Of a stretch of DNA of 27,222 nucleotides, positions 1-11,477 are shown one piece after another. Position 1 is the stretch's first letter; every line of letters starts with the position of its first letter. The notes under the pieces are model-generated. The model had not been told where the DNA came from, ran no database searches, and saw nothing but the letters and a program-made list of their open reading frames with translations. The stretch comes from Hamiltosporidium magnivora (taxonomy: Eukaryota > Microsporidia > Dubosqiidae): assembly GCA_004325065.1 (NCBI GenBank), contig PITI01000053.1, positions 1-27,222 of the forward strand, in the 5' to 3' direction. The position numbers and the translations under genes are program-made.

Positions 1-646
1 ATAAATAACTGCTACCCCAACACTCCATCAGTACTCCCTGCGATACCTATGTTTCAAAGCCTTTCAATTATCAGGTGTGTAGAACCTAATTAATATTCGA
101 GGTAGTGACCCGGAGTTCGTTAGTATTCGTTGCATGGAGTCTGATCATAGCTCCTGCAGGCTTTCTCAAGACTATACAGCATTCTCACGCACTCTACTCT
201 TCCTGAAACCAATAAACTTTTAGCTAAGATATATTTCAAGGTTACATAGGTCCACCTAGACAATGCAATGTCATACCAACAGGTATAACCTGCTACTTAG
301 CTTTCCCGGCTTTTAAGGGTTATGATTTTTATATCTCCCGGGCGCTAAGTCTTCTAACCCGAGTGAGCAAGGCTAGATTTCCATGCTTTTACATGGCAAT
401 TACCTACAATTTAAGCAGAGGTCTGCAATCTGGTTACAAGAAAAACTAAAAATAAATTTTAGAAAAAGTTTTTCTATTTCTTAGAACTCTTCTCTTCATA
501 CAAACTCATGGAAAACCGAAGATGTGGTGTGGTTTCATTTCACCAAAAATCTAAACAATGATCTCACACCCGTTTCACACACTCATTGCCAAGTAGAAAG
601 TTTTTTATGTGGTTATCCTTCGCTTTCTGCATCATAAATAACTAAT
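1..646 (+). repeat. Dispersed repeat family A, copy 1 (near complete, about 635 bp)
   Basis: This is the best-preserved direct copy of a repeat found at least six times in the window. Landmarks in order are ATAAATAACTGCT at the left end, CCCGGAGTTCG near 110, GAGCAAGGCTAG near 364, ATTGCCAAGTAGAAAG near 586 and GTGGTTATCC near 610. The right end carries ATCATAAATAACT (633-645), which repeats the left-end sequence directly. No terminal inverted repeats, coding capacity or TG...CA ends are visible, so the class is unknown. It may be a non-autonomous element. Its base composition is less AT-rich than the spacers. The window starts at or very near its left end. Confidence 0.8.
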
Positions 647-1233
647 TTTATTTAAATAACCTTAAGTGAGCTATTAAAAGAAAGTACCTTTAATAAACTA
701 TTTTAAACCATAAAATGTATTTTGATTTGGTTTCCGACGGAAATTACAACAAGAAAGAATGGGTATGAGGACCAAGAAAATATATCAGGCGTATCGTATA
801 GAAAAATTTTCAAATTAAATGGATATTTTGAAAACTTGAAACTATTGTGATATGTTTAGCATCACAAGAACCGTGGGTTTTTAACATTATTTTTAAAGAA
901 AATAGAAGAAAAAATAAAAAATCAATCACATCATAAAAAAGTAAATTAAGATAAAGTGATATATAAGTTACAGGTACCAAAAATGAATAACTTAATAGAG
1001 CTAATATGCATAGTTTACTAAGAAATAAGTGCCTTTTTATTAATATTGTAATATTGCATCTGTATTTACAAGATACCTGTAGTTTTTTTTTAAAAAAATA
1101 TTACTTTTTTATATTATTAAAATACTTTGTATAAAATACGTTTTAAACTACTCTGTATGTCCATAGAACTTTAAAATATTATTGATTCATTTTTTATTGA
1201 TTATTAATCATTTCGATTCTTATATAAAGAACA
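647..1233. other. AT-rich spacer downstream of HAD pseudogene copy 1
   Basis: No open reading frame or RNA gene was recognised here. The last 40 bases share AATNATTTCGATTNTTATATAAA with the sequence just downstream of copy 2 (near 7570-7590). The 3' flank was therefore duplicated together with the gene. Confidence 0.5.
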
Positions 1234-3082
1234 TTAACATAACTCAGAAAGAGATGTTTCTAAAACGTCTATCAATGAATCTTTGACTAAAAAAGAATTC
1301 CATCCTCGGTCTTTAGCAGCTTGTACATTTTGATCAACATCATCATAAAAATATAAATTTGAGGCTTTAGTTTCCAAAAGTTGTTCTATAGCAAAGTAGG
1401 CATGTGGATTTGTTTTAAGAAACATATATTTATATGATTCATCTCTATGAACAACTGAAATAAAATATTCTAATATATCCAATGCTTTTAACGTTTTTTC
1501 TGCATGTATCTTGGCTGCGTTGTTAAAACATATTTCTTTAAAAGGTAATTTTTTTTAAATATTTTTTAAGGTCGTTTCTATATTTTATGTGTTCGGGGAC
1601 TAGAATTTTAGTGTTAGAGCTGTTACAAATATCTTCTTTTTTGGGTTATCATCAACAATTTCTCTAAGAATCGAATCCGAACTCTCGTAAGACTCATCTA
1701 TGTCGAAATTCGGATACTTATTAGTCCAATAACTCGTAGGAAATAATGTATCATCAATATCAAATACTATAACAATTTCATCTAAATACATTTTAGGAAA
1801 GAGTGAATCTTCAATTGAAATAAAAAAGGTTTCATTTGTTACTTCTTTTTGAAAATCTAAGCAGAGAATAAAATCATCAAGATATGCTAAGATATTTGTG
1901 TAGCCCATATAAGATGTTGTAGGGATAAAAGATAACAGATCTTTCCATTGTGATTCATATTTTAAAAAATGCATTTTGTAAAAGAAACTGAAAATGGTGT
2001 CAGTTGGTTCTAATTTTTCATTTTTGCACATTTCTTTGTGCCTTTTATATGCATTTGATTTTTTATAATGTGAAAATTCTGTGTTTTCCGATGAAATTGG
2101 TGAGTTTGAAAGAAAAAGGTTTTATAAAATGTTTTCCATATATAACCTTAGACCATCTTTAGTATCTGATTTGTATATTCTATTGAGGATATCAGGTTGA
2201 ATTCCGTCTGTTTCGACATCTATAGCTCTGGGATTAAGACTTTGTACATCCCTTTGATCAGCTGCTATATTTATTTCGACAGAAGGTTGATATGATTTTG
2301 AATCACTATTAGGATGCAGGTTTTCTTTGTTAAAATCTTGCCTATCAAACTGTTCCTTTGAACAAATTAATATGCCGTCGAGCGGCGAGCCAAATGTAGT
2401 CGAATTTTCCGTTTCATGAGTTTTCTTGTCTTCAGATATTGAACATTTTTTATCCAAAAAATTTATTTTGGTTTTATCTTGGTCATTTTCTGAAGCCAAA
2501 ACTGCGTTTTCTTTTTCGAAATAAGCCTCTAAATCAAATTTAAGTATTTTCATTTCCATATTTCTCCTTTCTGAAAATGATTTATCATACTCTTTCATGT
2601 CTATAGTCATGTTTTTTTGAACATATCTTTTTAGCATATTCTGTAAACAAGGATGTTCGTTGAATTTCTCGGAATAATTTTGCAAATATTGCTTAAAGAA
2701 GCTAAAAAAAGTGTATAATATCCGAATCTCAAACATTAAAATCCATTTAACAAATTCTTCATCCCGTAGAAAAAAAACAATTTCATGATATCTTTTTCAT
2801 ATTCGAACAAATAATGTAAATTATAGTGAGCGAAAAAAGAATCATTTAAATTTTGATCAAATTTAGGCGGATATGGAAGGTCAAGTTTCTCTTCGATTAT
2901 TTTGCACAAAAAATTATGTTTTCTGATGTACAAAGACACGTCATCGAAATGTAGTAAACGAACGGATCATTTAGCATTTCGCTTCTGATTTCATCATAAT
3001 ATAACCGTTTGGTTTTTTCTTTATTTACTGCCGCTGTATAAATTCGCAAAAAATACAATGTAAATAAGAAACTTCCGTCCAT
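1234..3082 (-). pseudogene. Secreted HAD-family (pyrimidine 5'-nucleotidase-like) gene, copy 1, inactivated
   Basis: Comparison with the intact copy at 17638-19485 shows one gene broken into five reading-frame pieces. I see a one-base loss near 2931-2933, a one-base loss in an A8 run (plus strand) at 2770-2777, an in-frame TAA at 2122-2124, a one-base loss in a T6 run at 1637-1642, and a one-base gain in a T8 run at about 1549-1556. Repairing only these in alignment gives about 617 codons, matching the 615-codon intact copy. The start at 3082 aligns with the starts of the other copies and has GGG four bases upstream. A signal peptide ending in Ala-Ala at residues 17-18 is visible. HAD motif I (DIDDT), the motif III lysine and the motif IV DD survive. 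The motif II threonine is Asn here (CFNNA instead of CFTNA), so the active site is damaged as well as the frame. The C-terminal 81 residues still match the intact copy at all but about 17 positions. Confidence 0.9.
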
Positions 3083-3086
3083 TTTA

Positions 3087-3089
3087 CCC
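3087..3089 (-). promoter_or_regulatory. GGG-type start-proximal motif, copy 1
   Basis: The minus strand reads GGGTAAA directly before the ATG at 3082. Microsporidia are known to carry short CCC- or GGG-like signals within about 15 bases of the start codon. This supports 3082 over the upstream in-frame ATG at 3100. Confidence 0.4.
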
Positions 3090-3127
3090 AATAATCTCAT
3101 TATTTTATTAAATAACAGAAAAAACAT

Positions 3128-4734
3128 ATGTTCTATGTTCGAATAGAACGCTTTCGAAAAACAATAATCAATTTAAGCTATATTAATCCTATTTTATGTA
3201 TTAAAATATAGTACGTTTTGAGGGATTCTATTTTTACTGAAACATTACTAACTACAATCTCAAATTTCTGTTTTGGTCCTTAAGTTTAAAGTAAATTATC
3301 TAAATATGTACTATAATGTTTATAGATGTGCCATAAATTGATTTAATTAGTATATAGAATTAAAAAAATCTTTTAATCGATCTTTTTTTTACCTAAATAT
3401 TTTCCTTTAAATTAATTTGAATATAAAATAAAGCTACATCGTCTATTAAATGGATTTTATATCGTATATTCAAATATTGCATTATGATAATTATGATTTG
3501 ATTATTAATCTTAGTTACCTCTCTTAGCAAAATCAAAAACAAATATTAAGATTAAAAGAACTGAAACAATACTCGAATTATAATATTTTTTTGTAGCTGT
3601 TAAACTTATTCGAACAAAATTTACACGCTACTTTAAATTAATTTTTTAATGAATTTTTTGGAAATCTATCGTAAAGACAATACAGTCAGTGTTTTCTTTT
3701 GGAGTTAAATACTTTATAATGTTGTTATAGTAAAGTTTATTTCTATTCTTCTTTATATTTATCTCGTATAATTTGCGAAAAATTTCAAAATTATAGGTTA
3801 TAAATGCTTAAATAATTTATTTTGACTTAAATAAAACAATTATTACTTTAAATTTATGAGAAACCTTTTATTCCGTGCTAAGGCATTTTAATAATAATCT
3901 TAAATAAAATGAAAAAGTAATTTAATAATTTGTTTTTAAATTCTGTATTAGCGATAAAGTTCGGACACTTTCAGTGTTAAGTAATCATGATGATTAAGCC
4001 TATTTCATGCTTTAAAAGCGCAAAAGGCTACTATTTCTTATAAAATGTCCTACAGGAATAAAAAAAGTTTGCAAGATATGCAAAAACAAGCGATAAAATA
4101 AAAATTATGTACAAAATTCCAATATTAACTTTTTTTAAATTGCATTTTCTATTGACATTATGTTACAATTTTTCATGATATATTCTAAGTATCATCAGAA
4201 ATACAGCTTAAACAAATACCATTTTAAAATATTCGAATTTTTTAGTAGATTTCAATTCAAGAAAGAATAACATCTGGGTTTCCTAGTAAGTCACAAGTTA
4301 ATTTATATTCACTAAAAAGAAAAACAATTTTAAAAATTAAATGTATTTCAATTTATTTAAGAACAGTTTCTTGTTTTAATAAATTTGCATATAAAATACT
4401 TTTTGGTTGTTGTTCTGTTTTTAGAATCCAGCTTTTCATAATTTTGAAAGAAATTGAGATTGAATGAATCATTAAAATTACAAGCAGCTTTGCAAAAATA
4501 ATAGAATAATTCGCTTTCATTTGTTTTCTAGCTTTATTACCGAGTATCAAAACCGCATGGTAAAATTCATAAAAAATTCTCAAAATTCATTTGTGTTTAA
4601 AGCAAATTTTAAGGATATCATAGATTATTTTGCATAGCAACTTTTATCAGATTGATAAGAATTTTTTAGATTAAAACCTCGAATTATTGTTTTTTGAATA
4701 AATTCATATATGAAAATTTCTTAATATTATAAGT
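3128..4734. other. AT-rich spacer upstream of HAD copy 1
   Basis: This stretch is very AT-rich with many homopolymer runs. One 76-codon minus-strand open frame at 4353-4583 has no recognisable domain, signal or start motif, and I do not call it a gene. Nothing else was seen. Confidence 0.5.
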
Positions 4735-4870
4735 TGGGTCAATTAATAACCATCTGCTTGGTAATGAATGCTAAATTTATGTAAAATTTATTGTTAAAAT
4801 TTTTACTTGGCTAAAAACCATATTAGATGCCTCAACCGATTTTCTATAATCTCGAACTACAGCAGATGTA
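4735..4870 (-). repeat. Family A repeat, degraded trace
   Basis: Weak inverted-orientation similarity to family A: AATAACC, then ATCTGCTTGGTAATGAATG, then a block resembling the AACTACACTACATCTTCAGTTG region of the consensus. It corresponds to the similarly placed trace at 10862-10990. The far end cannot be defined by eye. Confidence 0.4.
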
Positions 4871-5534
4871 TAGCAAAAAATGTAATAACAGACGGTCTCA
4901 AAAATCGATGATATGGAGCGGAAATTAGACTATGACATAAGCAACATAGTGGTAAGAGATTTGCTGAAAAATAGATAAGCTTAAAGATACTGAAGTGATA
5001 ACAGTTAAGAAAAAAATTACCTTTAAAGTCAAAAACTCTGAAAATTCTAAGATATAAAACGAAAATAAAATTGATATGCCTTTCATCTGTTCATTTTCAA
5101 CATTGAGCGGTAAAAAAAGAGTAGAAAATGTAAGTAAGTGATTCTTTAAATGATCCACTCACATACCCTACTATGTTTTTTCCATGGCGTTTAAAGTTCA
5201 ACTAGGACCGGAAATATAAAAATTCACAGACTTCAATGTGATTTGCTTTATCATATAATCTCTCTTATCTTTCTCGAATTCCAAAAAAACGACCCAAAAT
5301 CAAAACGAAAGAATCTGAAATATTGAGCTAGGACAAAGAAATATGATCTTTATATTTAAACTAACAATCACCACGTGTATTGAATTCACTACCTTCCAGA
5401 ATAATTTAACTTTTTCAGTCATTTTTTGTCATTTTTTTTAAAAACAATTGACTTGATTAACATTAAATTTTTTAAAAAATATGGTATATGTTATACATCA
5501 TTCGCTATATTTATGTTTTCCCGAATTTAGCAGC

Positions 5535-6165
5535 AATAAAACTCTCTGATATTTTATCGTTTATATCTACCTTACTTAGATTCATTAGCTTTCATATAAA
5601 AGTTATGATGAACTCAATTAATAGGCGAGGCGGTTGCCCGGAAGTCGTTGATTTCTGTTTTATTTGGTGTTGGGAGAGTAGATCTCGCCCGAATCTATTC
5701 TATAACTATGCTGCGGCTTTACTTACTCTACACCTGCTAAACCTAATAAACCACTAGCTAAAATAAATCTTAGCGACTTATACGTGAAAAATATGGAAAG
5801 TGAAATAATATATCCATATATAGTTTGCTCTCTTTGGTATTACCGGCTTTAACGCGTGTTTTTTTGTATCCATATGTGGAAAGTATTCAACTCGAACGAG
5901 CAAGGCTAGGTTTTGATGCTTTACACGTCAATTTCATTCAAGTTCATCAATACTATGTGATATATTATAATAAAATAAGCTCGAAATAAATGTATATACG
6001 GAGTTTTGCTATTTTTTAAAGCTCGCTCATCATAAATGCACCCATAGAAATATTGAAAATATACAGCATTTTTGTTTCCAGCAAAGATCTAAGCTATTTT
6101 TTCATACATTAATTTACACTGTGTCCTGCCGAGCAAATAGTTTTTTATGTTGTTTCTTTATACCA
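5535..6165 (+). repeat. Family A repeat, copy 2 (degenerate)
   Basis: Alignable with copy 1 from about 5612: TTGCCCGGAAGTCGTTG against GACCCGGAGTTCGTTAG, then GAGCAAGGCTAGGTTTTGATG near 5900, and at the right end GAGCAAATAGTTTTTTATGTTG near 6135. The left boundary is inferred from the length of copy 1. An 89-codon open frame at 5488-5757 overlaps this copy and is not a gene. Confidence 0.65.
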
Positions 6166-6491
6166 CTCTGATTTTTATAAAAAAAATATAATATATTTCT
6201 AATTTGAAAATCAAAAATATCTCTGAAACATCAGTTGGCACATACATAAACCAGTTAATTATATATTCTTCTGATTTATAGAATGGGCTATATTAATAAG
6301 TACAGAACAATGGATATCTACCGAATTTGTATATCAGCAAGAAAACTTAAACCCAATTTAAAGTTATAAGAATTAAAAATTTATCGCCGATGGGTATTTT
6401 TGACTTCTAAAATGCTCAATAAGAAATAAAAAAATTAATGGGGATGATCCGGGTTACATTGAAAATAAATTTTCTTATAAAAAGAACAAAG

Positions 6492-6735
6492 GTATTCACC
6501 ACCATGCCGGAAGCAGAATTGGCTTGAAGTATTATCTTATTGTCGTAAGAGGCGACTAAAAGAGACTGATACTTCATGTTTGGGTTGGGCAAAGGCTAAC
6601 AACCCACCCTTTAAAACCATCTTATTACAAAACCCGATAAGTAAACAAACCACTTGAAAAAGACCGGTGGGCGGTTAACTAAGAGAGGATAAGGCTCGCA
6701 CAGGGTTGTAGTGCCAAGGATGAATGAATGAAGTA
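6492..6735 (+). mobile_element. SINE-like retroposon, copy 1
   Basis: This element of about 240 bp stands out as far more GC-rich than its surroundings. Blocks include CCATGCCGGAAGCAGAATTG, GTCGTAAGAGGCGACTAAAA, GGGTTGGGC, CTAACAACCCACC, AAAAAGACCGGTGGGCGG and GTGCCAAGG, ending in a tandem ATGAATGAATGAA tail. The same blocks in the same order lie inverted at 16841-17078. The short length, lack of an open frame and simple-repeat tail fit a SINE or a truncated non-LTR retrotransposon. From general familiarity, the GTCGTAAGAGGCGACTAA and CTAACAACCCACCC blocks resemble transposons of arthropods, which could mean acquisition from a host, but I cannot confirm this. Confidence 0.7.
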
Positions 6736-7593
6736 CAAAGATAAATTCGTATTTCGAAAACGTTCAAATTCAAACGCCATATTGGGCAATTTGAGAAACC
6801 ACAGAGAGAGACAAACTTAGAACAACAGATGATTATACACTTTATAATTTAATCTGAAAACAAATATAAATCAAACTTGTAAAAAAAGTAAGAGCCACAA
6901 TGAAAAAAAATTTAAAATGTAAATGAGGAAAATTTAGAATAAAAAATAACATGGTTTCGAAATATTGAAGTAAAACTATATATTTTAGAATATAAATAAG
7001 ACAAAAACTTTTATTTGACTCGTTATTACATTTCAAGATATGCCACTGATTGACGAAATATCGAAGCTAGAATGGTTTGAGTTTTTGGTTTATAAGTAAA
7101 ACAGTTTATATTTTTAATCTCTAAATATACTATATACTATAAATTTAGAAATTTCTTTATAAGACACGACAATGTAAATTTGAAAGTTTCGAAGGCAGTA
7201 AAAAAGTTTAATATCAAAAAATTTATACTAAAAAGCAACATTTAAGCCATTTTTGCAATCGTATTCATCTTTATATTCGAGACAAACTGTTGAATTATGC
7301 TATTAAGATTTATTTGGTAAAGGAATGCGTTGATCAAAAATGCTCAATCATCTTTGCTTTTAGTTCACATACGCAGCGTAAGCAAATATATGTACCAGAT
7401 AAAAATCTGGTTTCTTTGATTTAAATTATGATAAAAATACCTAAACAGAAATACATAATCATAACATAGAGAAGGTTTTAATTAAGAGAAACGTTTACTG
7501 TTTTCAAGAGTTTTGATGTAAAATAAGTAAATAGAAAGAAAAATAGCGCTAAAATAAATAAATTTAATAATTTCGATTTTTATATAAAACATA
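6736..7593. other. AT-rich spacer downstream of HAD copy 2
   Basis: No gene recognised. The 64-codon minus-strand open frame at 6842-7036 is dominated by Phe, Ile and Leu from AT-rich sequence and lacks supporting signals. Bases near 7565-7590 match the 3' flank of copy 1. Confidence 0.5.
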
Positions 7594-9442
7594 TCAATGC
7601 AAATCAGATAGTGATGTTTCTAAAACGTCTATCAATGAATCTTGGATTAAAAAAGAATTCCATCCTCGGCTTTTAGCGGCTTGTACGTTTTGAACGCCAT
7701 CATCATAAAAATAAATATTCGAGCGTTTAGCCTCTAAGAGTTGTTCAATGGCGAAAAACGCATGCATATTTGGTTTAAGAAACATCATTTCATATGCTTC
7801 GCCTGTATGAACTACACAAATGAAGCAGTCTAATAAATCCAATGTCTTTAAGGTCCCTTCCGCATGTATCTTGGCTGCGTTTGTAAAACATATTTTTTTG
7901 AAAGGTAATTTTTGTAAATATGTTTTAAGCTCGAATTTATATTTTAAGTGGTCAGTGACTCAAAAGTTCGTGTATATTTCGTTACCAATATTATCCCTTC
8001 CTGGGTTTTCTTTCAATAGTTCTTCTTGAAGCAAATCTGAATTTTCGTAAAATCTAGTACTGCCAAAATTTGGGTTTTTCTTCCTAAAAAAACTCGTTGG
8101 AAAAATTGTATCATCAATATCGAATACTAAAACAATCTCATCTAAATACATTTTAGGAAAATCTGAATCTTCAATTGAAATAAAATAACTAGAGTTTGAA
8201 ATATTCATTTGAAAAGCTGATGAAAGAATGTATTCATCGAGGTAGGCTAGTATGTTGCCATAACCTATATATGATTCATTAGGAATTGAAGATAAAAGGG
8301 TTTTCCATTGTGTTTCATAATTTAAATATAATATTTTGTAGAAGAAACTAAAAATGTTATGATTTGAATCAAATTTTCCATTTTGACACATTTCTTTATG
8401 TTTTTTGTATAAATCAGATTTTTTATACTCAAAAAATTGGGTATTTTTTTGCTTGAATTTCTAAATTTGCTTGGAAAATTTTCTCAAAAAAGAGTTCCAA
8501 ATCTAATTTTAAGATATCTTTGGAATCAGATTTATAAATAATATTGTTTCTAGAATGATTAATTTCTTCCGTATTCATGCGCATCACTTCTGAGCTTAGA
8601 ATCACATTATCGGTTTGATTTGTTACTTTATTTCTTTCGGCAAAGGTTTGATATGTTTTTGAGTAGCTGTTTAGAGTTGCGTTCTCTTCGTTTACTTCTA
8701 TCATATTGACATCTTTTTCTGGAAAATCGGAGGCATTTAAAGATTGCGCAGCAGTTATAGTTAGCTTTTTTGATCCAAACGTTACTGTTTCTTCGATTTC
8801 TGGTTGCATCATATGAGATAAAGCAGCTTCGGTAGGTGTTTGGCTATTTTCTAAATTGAAAATAATGCTCTCTTTTTCAAAATATGCATTTAGATCAAAT
8901 TCTAGTAATTTAATTTCAATTTCATTGTTTTCGGCAAATGATCTATCATATTCAATATAATTTAAAATCAGATGTTTTCCTAAGATTCTCTCTAGCATAT
9001 TCTTAAAACACGGATGCTCATTGAACATATCAGAATAGCCAACAAGATTTTCTTTAAAAAAGCAAAAAAAAGTGTATAATATTCGAAAACTTAACATTAA
9101 AATCCATTTACTTGAGTCCTGCGGCTGCAAAAAGCTAAACAGTTTAAAAATATCTCTTTCATATTGAAATAAATAGTGCAGATTAAGCTGGGCGAACAAG
9201 GAATCATTAAATTGTTGATCGTATATAAGAGGATACGGAAGTTCAAGTTTCTCAACTATAATTTTACAAAAAACATTTTGTTTTCTAAAGGTATTTAGAC
9301 ATATCATTGAAACGTAGTAAACGAACGGGTTATTAAACATTTCAGTTCGTATTTCATCATAATCTGACCATTTAACTTCGTTTTTATCCGCTGCTGTATA
9401 CATCAGAGGAATATATAATAGGAAAGTAAAAAAACTAATCAT
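7594..9442 (-). pseudogene. Secreted HAD-family (pyrimidine 5'-nucleotidase-like) gene, copy 2, lightly damaged
   Basis: The open frame from the ATG at 9442 runs 337 codons to 8429 and covers the signal peptide (Ala-Ala at residues 17-18, as in the other copies), the N-terminal region and the linker. A one-base gain in a T7 run (plus strand) at 8444-8450 then shifts the frame. In the corrected frame the sequence continues as FFEYKKSDLYKKHKEM, matching copies 1 and 3. A TGA at 7960-7962 stands where copy 3 has a leucine codon (TTA). After it the same frame stays open to the true stop at 7594. HAD motif I DIDDT, motif II CFTNA, the motif III lysine (FLKPN) and motif IV FYDD are all intact. The two lesions and full catalytic set suggest recent loss, recoding or sequence error. 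The 337-residue front part alone might still be made as a secreted truncated protein. Confidence 0.88.
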
Positions 9443-9453
9443 TAATCAAACTA

Positions 9454-9457
9454 CCCC
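9454..9457 (-). promoter_or_regulatory. GGGG start-proximal motif, copy 2
   Basis: The minus strand carries AGGGGTAG, with the G run ending 11 bases before the ATG at 9442. This agrees with the GGG/CCC-type signals known near microsporidian starts and supports the start chosen. Confidence 0.45.
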
Positions 9458-10861
9458 TCTTTTCTTAAATGTAAAGAAAACTCTTTTCGATGTTCGATTT
9501 TTCCATAGAATATTTTCAATGAACGATCAACGACTGTCAAACCTTTCTTTCTTCTTTTACCAAGTATACCATTTTCAGAATTTCTATATTTTTTTTGATT
9601 ACCATTAAAAATAAACATAATTAAACTCGATTTTAGAACACAGAATAGGGTTTAATATTAAGTATAAATGCAGATATTCTATATAATATAGAATTAATAT
9701 TCTTCTTTAATTATAGAACAATTAAAAAAATTTAAATGTTCTATTTTTTAGTTTCGAATTCGACATATTGTTTCAATTATTTTTACTAGCAATTCGCCGC
9801 AAAATATGATACGTAAATTCCATGCTATAAAGAAATATATTAAATTACGATTGGTGTACTTTCATTAATAATTGTTTAAAATTAATTTAGAAAATTTATC
9901 GTCAAAGATGAAAATATTATAAATTCAATTTCAATGAGTATAAAAACGGTATGATTTTTTTAGATTTTTGTCATATCTTTGAAAAAAATTCGATGATGCA
10001 AATTTTTGCTTGGTTTGGAAAGTTTTATTTTATTCCACATAATTCTAAAAAGTATTTTATAACCATGACCTAAAATTGTAATATCCCTTTCTTCCACTAT
10101 TTTTATCAATAGTTATAAATGTTTATTAGTTTTTTTTCAAAGTAAAAAATTATTTAAGTAAAAGAAATTAAACAAGTCACCTTTTTTATATTCGCTGCGC
10201 ATTATTCCACCTTTAAAATATAAAACTGGCGTTTAAAAATCAAAATCTAATTTGAATATCTTGTGAAAACAAATTTGTCACATATCTTCGGATTTTATAT
10301 ATCTCGATATATGTTATACATTTTTATTGTTTCGTCATAAATTATCATTGATGCTTTTAGATTTACAAAATATGTTAAAGTGAACATTTTCAGATTAACA
10401 ACTACATGCCAGTGATAGTTTACTATATATTTTAGATTTCATTTACAGAAAAATACAGGCAGAAATATTTCTACAAGATTAGAAATGTTAAGCCAGGCTC
10501 ATAGCGTAATTTTAAAAATTACTTTCTAAAATGCTCATTTTGCCAAAGAACAGAGGCCTTTATCTAATATTCGCTGCATTCTTTATAAGCCAAGATTGTT
10601 TATTATACATTCTTAAGACATAAATTTCTACTAATAATTCATATTTTTCCGTTTAAAGACGATATTATGTATAATGGTCTAAAAACTTCATAATTATATT
10701 GGACTTATTTCCTATAAAAAGTGTATTATGCCTGGTCTAGACTGTAGAATAGAAATCATCAGCATATCTGAAATATTCTGTAATTTCATATTTGTTTACT
10801 TGGCCTGTATGTAATAATTTTTTTGAGGTTATTAAGAATTAGTAGAACTATTCGTAAAGTA
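9458..10861. other. AT-rich spacer upstream of HAD copy 2
   Basis: No gene, RNA gene or clear repeat was recognised. The region is AT-rich with many short homopolymers and corresponds in position to 3128-4734 upstream of copy 1. Confidence 0.5.
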
Positions 10862-10990
10862 AAAGGTGGATAACCAAATTAAAAACTATTTATTTTGTAA
10901 TAAGCGCTTTTAAACCATTATTGACATTTTGGCTAAATATAAAACCCACTAGATCTATCGACTAATCATCTAATATCTCGAGTTATAACA
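10862..10990 (-). repeat. Family A repeat, degraded trace
   Basis: The sequence GGTGGATAACCAAATTAAAA then ACTATTTATTTTGTAATAAG aligns with the inverted family A end (GGATAACCACATTAAAAACT, TTCTGCTTGGCAATGGG). A block near 10945-10985 resembles the one at 4820-4860. The far boundary is unclear. Confidence 0.45.
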
Positions 10991-11477
10991 GATTAAAAGG
11001 AACAAATGGAAACCCTCCGCTTGTTCCTCTTCGACACTGAGATGTAAAGCGAGAATGAAATAAGATAGTATGTAAGAAACGTTTCTTGCTAATACTATAT
11101 GCCTGTTCTCAGTTTTTTTAAATCTTATTGTTTATCTAAATTTTTTAAAGAGTAGCTGTTATAATGTTTTATTCTTTAATAAACTTAATGAACAAATTTT
11201 TATAAATTTCCGCAAGTGCATTCACGTTTTCAAATCATAAGATAAATGCAATTTAAAAATTTACCAACTATTACCGATTGGCGCATGTTAGATTGCCTTT
11301 GTAGAAGTAAAGCAATTTCGGATTTAAATATATAACTACTTTTCAACTTTTATAGTTGCATTCCTAAAGTACTTAAATCACAAATCTATTCATATAAATG
11401 GTATATAGAATCTCTTGAATGTATAATATGGTTAATCTTATTTAGAAATATTTTTTGCATACGTTTGATTTTTTTTA

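Noticed and set aside
4353..4583. 76-codon minus-strand open frame
   Set aside because: It has no domain, signal peptide or start-proximal motif, and nothing similar was noticed in the matching interval upstream of copy 2.
5488..5757. 89-codon plus-strand open frame
   Set aside because: It overlaps a family A repeat whose other copies do not keep this frame open.
8444..8450. Programmed -1 frameshifting at the A7 run of copy 2
   Set aside because: The shift needed to reach the downstream frame is +1, not -1. The downstream frame also has a nonsense codon, and the intact copy needs no shift.
7594..9442. Introns as an explanation for the breaks in HAD copy 2
   Set aside because: The sequence on both sides of each break aligns without any extra segment: only one base is gained and one codon is a stop. 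No splice-site-like sequence is needed or seen.
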